Source: Hypericum androsaemum (taxonomy: Eukaryota > Streptophyta > Magnoliopsida > Malpighiales > Hypericaceae). Taken from it: DNA of 64,000 bases. Position 1 is the stretch's first letter. Each line of letters starts with the position of its first letter. Where the stretch lies: assembly GCA_963995505.1 (NCBI GenBank), contig OZ023194.1, positions 12,458,428-12,522,427 of the forward strand, written 5' to 3'. Below the pieces are notes generated by a model, which worked only from the letters and a program-made list of their open reading frames with translations, made no database searches and was not told where the DNA came from. Positions 55,894 through 64,000 of this stretch are shown here, piece by piece. The translations under genes and the position numbers were made by a program.

Positions 55894-58800
55894 ATGTCAG
55901 TCGCTTCTAGATCCATTATAGCTGAGCTAAACCGTGAGTTAAAACTCAACGGTGAAAACTATGACAATTGGAGTATGAAAATCCAATATGTGCTTGAAGA
56001 ACAAGAGGTTCTGGAGCACATACATGTCATAATGGATGAGCCTGAAGAAGGCACAACTGCTCAACATAAGCGAGATAAGGAAGCTTATGTTATTTGGAAG
56101 AGGAAAAACACTACTGCTCGATTGATCTTGTTGAGTTCCATGATGGATGATATCACCAGACAATTTCGCGTGCATAACAACGCGAAAGAGTTATGGGATT
56201 CTCTCAAAGTGAAATTCGGAAAGCTTTCAGTGTCGAAGCTGCGTGCTTTGACCATAAGGTTTGATACCTTTAAAAAGCGTCCGGAGGTTCCCATGCGGAA
56301 ACACTTGAGAGTAATGTCCAATATGATCAGTGAACTGGCAGAGGCCGGTCACATACTCAGCAACGAGCAGCAGATTCAAGCTGTCATCCGTTCTCTACCA
56401 CCAAGTTGGGAACAGATGAAGATGAATCTTACCCATTCCGATCATTTGGTAACATTTGATGATGTTGCCAGACACCTTGAGCTGGAGGAAGATCGCCTCC
56501 TAGCTATGAAATCTCACCCTGAAGCCCATTCGATTTGTTCGACTGGGAGTGGTGGAAAAAAGAAAAAAGGTAAAGGGAAGGGTAAGTGTAAACAAACTCA
56601 AAAGGCTGAAAACCATGGAACCAAGTTGGATGGCTCCAAGGCTAAAAAGAACAAGCGGTTTAACATTTCAAAAGTGAAATGTTTTAACTGTCAACAGAAG
56701 GGACATTTTGCAAAAGATTGCAAAATGCCCAAGCAGGTACATCTAAACTCAAGTGTGAGTAAATTGTATGTATCTTCTTGTACCCTTCTAACTGAATCAC
56801 ATTCTATGTGGGTGATTGATTCAGGAGCGACAGACCATATAACTAGAGACCGTGGTTCGTTCGTTGAGTACAGGCGATTGCCGGCTGGAGCAAAAACTAT
56901 TTTTGTCGGTAACAACTCGTGCGTGGATGTAAAAGGTCTGGGCACTTGTAGATTACACCTTCGTGGTGGTCGTGCCCTTCTTTTACATGACGTGTTGTTT
57001 GCTCCAGACATACGAAGGAACCTGATCTCAGTTTCGGCCTTAATATCTTTAGGTTTCCGGTTGTCATTTGAGAACGACACCGTTAGATTATTTTTGGATG
57101 ATGCCTATTTTGGCCTTGGATATATATCGGAAGGTTTTTTGATTCTGGATATTGATCCTTCTGAAAGTTTTTCTTTTGTCACTAGTTCAAATTCATCAGA
57201 GGATGATATTAAACTATGGCATTCTAGACTTGGCCATATCGGTCAGGATCGTTTAAACCGTCTCGCTAAGGCAGGACTGTTGGGCAATATAGAGAAATCT
57301 ATATTACCTAGTTGCGTATCCTGTCTAGAAGGGAAAAGCACTAGAAAACCTTTCGGTACTGGGGCTAGAGCCAAATTTCCACTACAATTAGTCTATTCTG
57401 ATATATGTGGTCCAATGAACGTGAGGGCAAGGCATGAAGCATATTACTTCATCACCTTTATTGACGACTATACTAGATATGGTCTGATATACCTGATTTC
57501 TCACAAGTCTGAAGTCTTAAACTGCTTCAAGACATACATGAGTTTTGTTGAGAATCAGAAGGATAGAAAGATAAAGGCTTTACGAACTGATCGTGGCCGT
57601 GAATATCTTTCTGATGAGTTCAAAGCTCTATGCATTGAAAAAGGAATTGAACATCAGTTGTCCATTCCTTATACACCACAGCAAAACGGAGTTGCTGAAA
57701 GAAGGAAAAGAACCCTTCTTGATATGGTTAGATCGATGATGGCAGAGGCAAATTTGCCTATATCATTCTACGGAGATGCGCTCCTGACTGCCGCATACGT
57801 TCTGAACCGTGTTCCCTCTAAGTCTGTTACAGCCACTCCTTATGAAATGTGGACAGATCGGAAGCCCGATTTATCCTATTTTAAGCCGTGGGGGTGTGCG
57901 TCCTATGTCCATTCTACCTCAAGTGCTTTCGGTAAATTAGGACCGAGAGGTAGAAAAAGTATCTTTATAAGATACCCAGAGGTATCTAAAGGGTACGTAT
58001 TCGTGGGTGAACTGGACAATGGACATGTAACAGAATTTGAATCACGTGATGTCACTTTTTTGGAGAATGAATTTCCAAAGTTGGGGGAGGTTAGTAGTGA
58101 CCTTACCCTTTATGAGACAAATGAACCAGATTCATCTGGATCACTTCTTCCGAGTGGGAGAATTGAGGAGGAAGATAGAGATTTTCCAACTCAAAATGAT
58201 CCAGAAGGTCGTGATCTGAGTCCTGAAAGGGAGGTAATTCCTTATTCCAATGGGAGTACGGTATTTCCACCCAGTGGGAGTGCGATTCCTGGATATGATG
58301 AATATATGAGAGATGTTTATCAAAATCGGGAATACCGTAGGTCTAGCAGAACTAGCATACCACGCCGACGATTTGACATCGAAGGCGAGGCTAATGCGTT
58401 CTTGGTATCACTAAAGAAATTTGATGGTCCAAGTGAAATTCTTCTGGCCATCCTGCAGGATGAAGATGAACCTAAAAATGTATCTGGTGCATTATCATCT
58501 CCAAAACGTGATGAATGGATGAATGCAATGGAAGAAGAAATGTCTTCTATGATCAAAAACTAGGTTTGGGATCTGGTTGACCTACCTAAAGGGCGTAGGG
58601 CAATTGGGAATAAGTGGATTCTCAAAATCAAGCGCAATGCAGATGGCAGTATCGAAAGATACAAAGCGCGTTTGGTTGCCCAAGGATTTAAACAACAGGC
58701 TGGGATAGACTATGAGGAGACTTTTGCACCTGTTGTTAGATTTACGTCAATTAGGGTCATTTTAGCTATGGTTGCTAACATGAATCTAGAATTACATCAA

Positions 58801-59121
58801 ATAGATGTAAAGACTGCTTTTCTCCACGGAGAATTGGATGAAGAAATCTATATGATTCATCCTGAGGGCTACATTCAAAAAGGCTGCGAACACAAAGTTT
58901 GCAAATTAAATAGATCAATTTATGGCCTTAAGCAGTCGTCTAGACAATGGTATATTCGTTTTCATAATACGATCATGCAGCATAATTTTATAATGATAGA
59001 CGAAGATCATTGTGTGTATGTTAAGCGATCAGGAAAGAAGTTTGTTATCATCACTTTGTATGTTGATGACATACTTTTAGCTGCAAATGACATGGGATTT
59101 CTTGTCTGTCTGTCCTATTAG
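55894..59121 (+). pseudogene. Copia 2 gag-pol, one amber stop, 3' end deleted
   Basis: One frame from ATG 55894 to 59121, interrupted only by TAG at 58561-58563. Gag: KLNGENYDNWSMKIQYVLEE, RSLPPSWEQMK and an intact zinc knuckle CFNCQQKGHFAKDC. Protease: WVIDSGATDHI. Integrase: LWHSRLGHIG, CVSCLEGKS, TFIDDYTRYG, LRTDRGREYLS and QQNGVAERRKRTLLDM. Reverse transcriptase after the amber: ARLVAQGFKQQAGIDYEET, IDVKTAFLHGELDEEIYM, SIYGLKQSSRQW and LYVDDILLAAND. The frame then ends within 15 codons, so the rest of reverse transcriptase and RNase H are absent. Gag, protease and integrase still look intact; reverse transcription must come from another copy. Confidence 0.92.
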
Positions 59122-59753
59122 CCTAGAGTTAAGCTAAGGCTGATACTCTAGTATAGTGTTAAATGACATGTGTTCCTTGAAAAAAGAATATACACCGTAA
59201 CACGTGATCAGTATCATGTGTGCTACTCGACCACTGGATGGGATGAAAATGTTGAGTGATTTCACAATCCCTGGTGTGAGACCAATTTTCGAGAACTGTG
59301 ATTCCCGAAACCTACCCTTAAGATCCTAAACGTATTCTGGAAGTATGATCCAGTACTGCTAGCTTGGAAAGTTCATGAAAAGGTTATGGCATAGCGATTC
59401 GACCTGGCAGGGCTGACCAGAAAAGCAGGCTGTATTATTATGAAAGGAATATAGTTAAGGGAGAAGGAGCTCTGTTCATCACATTCTGAGTTTCGTGGTT
59501 CAGGTGCACCAATTGTATTGAAAAGTACAATAGTGAACCCGAATATAATTGTTTGAAATCACTGATGTGAACAATGGAATGTGACATGAGTCCTGGGGTA
59601 ATAGCATACATTAAACAAGAAGGTTGTCGAGATGCTACTATTCAAGTAGCCTGAGTGTCTGTGCTCTTGAATTTGGCTTAACATACTCGACGTGTGCTGG
59701 TCGCACGAAATCCTTTGAAGAAATCTGATAACTATTGATCAAGGTCAATAATA

Positions 59754-59766
59754 ATTGAGTGGGAGA
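59754..59766 (+). other. Polypurine tract of copia 2
   Basis: GAGTGGGAGA immediately before the 3' LTR start TGTTGGACC is a typical copia plus-strand primer. Confidence 0.85.
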
Positions 59767-60359
59767 TGTTGGACCTTGGGCCCAATAGGCAATTATTATT
59801 GTGCCTAATTGGGCCCGGGCCCATTAGGCCCAAAAGTTGGGTTGGATGGGCCGGTCAACCCGCGTTGACCGGCCCAAGCTACGCAAGCACCACGTCAGCA
59901 TGACGTGGCGCTGACGTCATATGTGGCAGCCCACGTGGCAAATCTAGGGGTAGCTTTGCCACGTGGCACGCCACGTGGCGGACATGCGGTCCGGAGCGCC
60001 ACGTGGCGGGCATGTGGTCCGGAGTGCCACGTGGCACATTTTGACTGGCCGGACTTTCCTATAAAAGGAGGAATCTGGCTGGACTGAAATGTAACTTTTC
60101 CCACAACCACTCAATACAAAAGGAAAATTCCGGATCAGTTCCTGAATTTTAATCAGATTTTTGATAAAAGGAAATCTCGTGAAAATCGATTACGGATCCG
60201 TTCGAACGTGATCGTAATTCGACCAGCACGAAGAAGTTGTGGACCCGAGCCTGTGGACCTCTTGCTTCAACAAGTAAGTGATTTATTATTAACGAATTAG
60301 TTTATTAATTATCCGGGTTTAACGCATAATTATTCGTTAATTACACGTCGAAACCGTCA
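59767..60359 (+). repeat. 3' LTR of copia 2
   Basis: 593 bp. It starts TGTTGGACCTTGGG and ends GAAACCGTCA. It has five CCACGTGG boxes (59931, 59959, 59971, 59999, 60027) and a TATAAAA word at 60060-60066. It differs from the 5' LTR mainly by gain or loss of G-box units. Confidence 0.92.
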
Positions 60360-61313
60360 CACCGAGGCATATATAGAAAGTCGTATTGGCTAAACTTTCA
60401 ATTAAGTGCAAATCAACCTATTGTTCAATCCAACTAATAATTATTTAGATCAATAGATAATAGATTAGTTTATTTTAATTAAGATGTCTCAAATTTGATT
60501 GTAGTATTTTATTGAAAGAATTTTGTTATCTTTAAAAAGTCTTATAATACTCAAACTAAATTAGTCGGTTCAGTGAGTATCCACGATATCAACCAAAAAC
60601 ATATCGTTCAATCCATGTAGCCCGTAGCGAACTAACTGGTGTCGTGAAAGTGCCACCTAATGATCTTCAAACACCCAACTAATTTTCAAGTCTAACAATG
60701 CCGGCTAGTAAATGACTTATATGCAAAACGTATCCATGAGCATATAGCAAAAAGAGTAACGATACCCTTTGTAATTAATCAGCTGCAGTCTGCACTACAA
60801 TAAATAAACATATATATAATATGCTCCAGTATTTATCAGAAAAGGTAACTAATTAAGGATTAAACGGTACATACACATTTTGATAATCGTTAGATACTTT
60901 GTATACGATCTAAAATAAATAAGATCCAACAACTTTTCACAATGAATGTGTGTACAATTCAGCACTTATCCGAAGATGTCTACTAATCAAAGATTAAACG
61001 GTACTCACATTTTGATAGTCATTGGATACTTTGTATCCAATCTAAAATAAATGAGATCCAACAACTTGTTACAAATTATAATGAGTATAGTACAATTCAG
61101 CAAGCCTGTTAAATAAGGTTCATCAGGACAGTTTGTACGAGCTTTAATTTCACCAGCGTACACAAAATAGAATTATACAAAGATAACATGTTACAGATCA
61201 ACCTGCTCTAATCTATGTTAAAATTTTATTATCCAGTCCAAAACCTTGAAATAATAGGTGGATGAATTTTTCAAGATTTAAAAACAATACTCAACAACTT
61301 TATTAAAATCAAC
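60360..61313. other. AT-rich spacer with repeat remnants
   Basis: 60430-60600 resembles the SINE-like family at 49425. 60605-60715 is the partner of the repeat at 48725. Two near-copies of GATTAAACGGTAC...GTATCCAATCTAAAATAAAT-type DNA stand at about 60860-60935 and 60990-61075. No gene. Confidence 0.5.
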
Positions 61314-62054
61314 TTGATACAACTCAACATTAACTTTGTGAATGGGCAGGGGTCTCCTCCAGGTGATGTCCGTCCGGGTTGTGTTTTGCCCTCTTCGGGC
61401 GATCTGCAGCTCGACTTAGATGACTCTCATGTCGTGGTAGCCGATTTTGATGATTCGCTGCTGCTAGATGTGCTTTCCAATGAGATTCTACAGCTACTTG
61501 TTGCTAGGGTTGAGGTTGCACCTGGTAGGCCTCTTGATGGGGCTATTGGCAGTCTGGAAGGGGAGCTGAGTAGTGTGGGTACTGGTAATTTGGAGGGAGA
61601 GCAGTGTGGTGTGAATGCTGCTGCTGTAGTTTTGGAAGCAGGGTTGCAGCAGCTTGCTGTGGCTAGTGCTTCAGATGGTGTGGTTGTGTTGCAGCCACCA
61701 GCAATGCGGTTAAGTACTGCTGCTTCAGTTCTGGAGGTTCTCCTGGTGACTCCGACGCAGTCAAGTACCCGACAAAAAAAGCTCACCAGCAAAGCGACGG
61801 TCCTACAGAAGATTTTGCTACGTAAGGTAAAGATTAAACCTTCGTCCTTGCCTTTAGTTGTTCAAGTTGCTCCGCCTTCTGTTGTCGATCCTGTGGTTCC
61901 AGAGGTTAGTAATGATGCGATAGCTAAGGAGCAAGTGCCTGAGGCTTTGAACATCGTCTTGCAAGTAGATTTTTCTTTGGTGAAAGACTATTCAACGACT
62001 CTTCTACGATTCAATGAATCAGCGCGTGGAGTCAAGCTCTTTGACCCTCTTTGA
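61314..62054 (+). CDS. Unassigned open frame, possible LINE ORF1 remnant
   Basis: 247 codons are open, but the frame has no ATG near its 5' end, so it is a piece of something longer. It is rich in Val, Leu, Ser and Ala, with acidic early parts (SGDLQLDLDDSHVVVADFDD) and a basic middle (STRQKKLTSKATVLQKILLR). No domain is recognised. It is followed by about 200 bp of T-rich DNA, a TAATATAACTTTTATCTTTC phrase and a short A-run near 62261, which resembles the 3' end of a plant LINE. An internally deleted LINE is my best guess. Confidence 0.35.
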   Translation: MIQLNINFVNGQGSPPGDVRPGCVLPSSGDLQLDLDDSHVVVADFDDSLLLDVLSNEILQLLVARVEVAPGRPLDGAIGSLEGELSSVGTGNLEGEQCGVNAAAVVLEAGLQQLAVASASDGVVVLQPPAMRLSTAASVLEVLLVTPTQSSTRQKKLTSKATVLQKILLRKVKIKPSSLPLVVQVAPPSVVDPVVPEVSNDAIAKEQVPEALNIVLQVDFSLVKDYSTTLLRFNESARGVKLFDPL

Positions 62055-62687
62055 TGTTTGGCCTTTTTCGTCATGTTTTTAGGAGTTTTGGAGAATTTTT
62101 TGGCGTATAAACTGTGAGATTTTTTGTGTGTACTAGATAGCGTCTGTCATCACTTAGTCCTAACAGTCGTTTAGCTAGTACTTATGGAACTGTATTTTGG
62201 TACAGTTTGGTGTAATACTTTGGTATTTTTCTAAGAAGTAATATAACTTTTATCTTTCGAAAAAAAATATTAACTTTTTGTACCAAGTTAATTCCTCAAC
62301 TAACCTATACACAATCACTTAAACAAAATAAAAAATGTAACATATATATTAAGCCAATAATGTATACATCATTAGCTAGCCTCCCACCAAATGCCACATC
62401 AATTTTTTAAAAAATAAATTTTTATACCAAATTACATCTATTGACAACTAAAGCATGAAATTCTGTCAATTCTTATATGTTATTCGGGAAAATGCGGAAC
62501 CATATGTTACATCATCGAGGTTAGCTGCAAGTTACCTACGCAATTGAAACACCGACGGAGGGTTGGTGTCTGGTCTTATTTCTTGAACGTGAGATGAACA
62601 TATGATTTTGGTTCCTCTACTTTCCTCTCCTCCTCACACCCACACACCAACTTCTTCATCTCTCACACACCCACACCCACTCCTTCT

Positions 62688-62694
62688 ACCTACC
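62688..62694 (+). promoter_or_regulatory. AC element upstream of 4CL
   Basis: ACCTACC matches the core of the MYB-binding AC-I element typical of phenylpropanoid genes. It lies 95 bp before the putative TATA box and 228 bp before the ATG. A further ACACCAACTT (about 62645) resembles AC-II. Confidence 0.55.
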
Positions 62695-62788
62695 CTCCTT
62701 CCTTTAATTGATCTTAATTTCCTTTCCATATATTTATTTACAATTTCCATATTTTCTCCACCTCTCAGAAATTGGAACACGTCACTCC

Positions 62789-62795
62789 TATAAAA
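62789..62795 (+). promoter_or_regulatory. Putative TATA box of 4CL
   Basis: TATAAAA, 127 bp before the ATG, following CACGTCACTCC, an ACGT-core word. Confidence 0.5.
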
Positions 62796-62915
62796 TTGGC
62801 GTCCATTTAATACCCACTTCGCCTCTCGTATGCTCCTGTAGTAGTGTAGCAAATTAAATAGGTACCAGTTCTAAGACAAGTTAGTGCAATAAGTTGATAG
62901 AAAGTCTCCGAAAAA

Positions 62916-64000
62916 ATGATGTCCGTTGCCTCTAAGCCGGAGCTCTCCCCACCGCCTCCAAAGGATGTCGTGGAACCCGCAGCAGTGTCTGCTGCGGGTT
63001 CCAACGGAAGTATTGAACCTCCGACCTCCTCTTCTGCTCCGCACATATTCAGATCCAGATTACCCGAAATATCAATCTCCAACCACCTCCCCCTCCACAC
63101 CTACTGTTTCGAGAACATGTCCGAGTTCGCGGACCGGCCGTGCCTGATCTCCGGCGCCACCGGGAAGTCCTACACGTTCGCCGAGACGAAGCTGGCGGGG
63201 GAAAAGACCGCCGCGGGGCTGGCCAACCTTGGGATAAAGAAGGGCGACGTGATCATGATCCTCCTCCCGAACTGCCCGGAGTTCGTGTTCGCCTTCCTCG
63301 GGGCGTCCATGCTCGGCGCCCTCTCGACGACGGCTAACCCGTTCTACACTCCGGCCGAGATCTTCAAGCAGATGAAGAACTCCAAGGCCAAGCTCGTGGT
63401 CACCCAGGCCATGCACGTGGACAAGTTCAGAACGGACGACAAGTTGAAATTCGGAGAAGACTTCGTCGTGGTAACCGTCGACGACCCGCCAGAGGGTTGC
63501 TTGCACTTCACGGCGCTCTCGGAGGCCAACGAAAATGACGTGGATCTCAGCACCGTGGAGGCTGAGTTCCACCCGGACGACGCCGTGGCGCTGCCGTTCT
63601 CCTCCGGGACGACCGGTCTCCCGAAAGGGGTCGTGCTCACCCACAAAAGCTTGATCACTAGCGTGGCCCAGCAGGTGGACGGCGAAAACCCTAATCTGTT
63701 TCTCACCCCGGACGACGTCGTTTTGTGCGTTTTGCCTCTGTTCCACATCTTCTCGTTCAACAGCGTGCTGCTTTGCTCGCTCCGGGCAGGGGCCGCGGTG
63801 CTGCTGATGCACAAGTTTGAGATCGGGGCGTTGCTCGAACTTATCCAGAAGTACAAGGTGTCGATGGCCGCGGTTGTGCCACCGCTCGTGCTGGCGTTGG
63901 CCAAAAACCCGATGGTCGAAGACTACGACCTGAGCTCGATCAAGGTGATCCTCTCCGGAGCGGCCCCGCTCGGGAAGGAGCTCGAGGAGGCCCTCCGGAG
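62916..64000 (+). CDS. 4CL: 4-coumarate:CoA ligase, class II type, 5' part
   Basis: Open from ATG 62916 to the window end (361 codons) with no intron yet. It activates hydroxycinnamic acids to CoA thioesters through an acyl-AMP, in the cytosol. The first ATG of the pair is chosen; the A-rich context precedes both. After a Pro/Ser/Ala-rich extension comes [20 protein letters not shown], then [20 protein letters not shown]. The ATP-binding box is [20 protein letters not shown] at about residues 226-245. [18 protein letters not shown] and [20 protein letters not shown] follow, then [11 protein letters not shown]. The [12 protein letters not shown] wording and long N-terminus fit class II (4CL3-like, flavonoid branch) better than class I. 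The second AMP box and catalytic GEICIRG lie beyond the window. Confidence 0.93.
   Translation, partial: MMSVASKPELSPPPPKDVVEPAAVSAAGSNGSIEPPTSSSAPHIFRSRLPEISISNHLPLHTYCFENMSEFADRPCLISGATGKSYTFAETKLAGEKTAAGLANLGIKKGDVIMILLPNCPEFVFAFLGASMLGALSTTANPFYTPAEIFKQMKNSKAKLVVTQAMHVDKFRTDDKLKFGEDFVVVTVDDPPEGCLHFTALSEANENDVDLSTVEAEFHPDDAVALPFSSGTTGLPKGVVLTHKSLITSVAQQVDGENPNLFLTPDDVVLCVLPLFHIFSFNSVLLCSLRAGAAVLLMHKFEIGALLELIQKYKVSMAAVVPPLVLALAKNPMVEDYDLSSIKVILSGAAPLGKELEEALR

Larger units (their letters stand above)
53271..60359 (+). mobile_element. Copia 2: Ty1-copia retrotransposon with a long leader
   Basis: LTRs at 53271-53884 and 59767-60359 are visibly close to identical apart from indels in a repeat-rich U3. 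The order is LTR, primer site, a 2-kb leader with an unexplained ORF, gag-pol from 55894, a non-coding 3' stretch, a polypurine tract and LTR. The gag-pol frame has one in-frame amber codon, and the end of reverse transcriptase and all of RNase H are missing. The left LTR edge reads TTACTTGGACC where the right reads TGTTGGACC, and the outer flanks do not give a 5-bp duplication, so one end has been altered. Confidence 0.92.
62055..62915. other. 4CL upstream region
   Basis: No gene. It holds the putative TATA box and AC element listed separately, and a C-rich, CACACACC-containing stretch at 62630-62700. Confidence 0.5.

Noticed and set aside
53260..60365. A clean 5-bp target duplication for copia 2
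   Set aside because: The bases next to the two LTRs do not match at any edge I tried, so none is claimed.
63072..63812. Long minus-strand open frame of 246 codons
   Set aside because: It is the antisense shadow of the GC-rich 4CL coding sequence, which shows family motifs on the plus strand.

Overview
The window is plant nuclear DNA, most likely from a eudicot. Genes have GT-AG introns, long AT-rich spacers separate them, and there are Ty1-copia and Ty3-gypsy retroelements, LINE and SINE debris and many Mutator-like elements. Gene families (bark-storage-type protein, TOL, GT47 exostosin, CSLD, cysteine-rich receptor kinase, 4CL) are those of land plants. Codons and splice sites were read by eye; no search was run.

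Layout. 1-170 is the 5' end of an unrecognised minus-strand gene. 1954-4247 (minus) is a six-exon bark storage protein/nucleoside phosphorylase-like gene. 5032-7708 (minus) is a six-exon peptidyl-tRNA hydrolase 2 gene. Its upstream region, shared with the divergent TOL1-type gene (13042-14697, plus), carries three long-TIR Mutator-like elements in a row. The first holds a fragment of host DPH1 and the second a broken histone H2B fragment (Pack-MULEs). After two opposed RNase H fragments of LINE type comes a nine-exon GT47 exostosin gene (16421-20359, plus). 20360-26287 is AT-rich and has a tandem duplication. 26288-33010 is a decayed minus-strand copia element with a TGCAT target duplication and a small Mutator-like MITE nested in one LTR. 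35142-39068 (plus) is a full-length CSLD gene. 42145-44695 is a frameshifted cysteine-rich receptor kinase pseudogene whose last six codons are displaced to 46842-46862 by a 2.1-kb solo LTR. 47400-48130 is a gypsy integrase/chromodomain scrap, and 49907-51837 a second, related solo LTR. 53271-60359 is a plus-strand copia element with recognisable LTRs, a primer site, an unexplained leader ORF and a gag-pol frame interrupted once and missing its 3' part. 62916-64000 is the 5' part of a class II 4-coumarate:CoA ligase gene that runs off the window.

The order PTH2 - TOL1 - exostosin - CSLD matches, from memory, Arabidopsis AT5G16870, AT5G16880, AT5G16890 and AT5G16910, so the single-copy genes form a conserved eudicot block enlarged by transposons. 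The genes do not form one pathway: CSLD and GT47 act on cell-wall polysaccharides, 4CL feeds phenylpropanoid metabolism, TOL1 sorts ubiquitinated cargo and PTH2 recycles stalled peptidyl-tRNA. The most interesting material is in the accessory DNA: gene-fragment capture by a Mutator family, the solo LTR that ends a receptor-kinase frame, an array of G-boxes in a copia LTR, and the leader ORF of that copia element.
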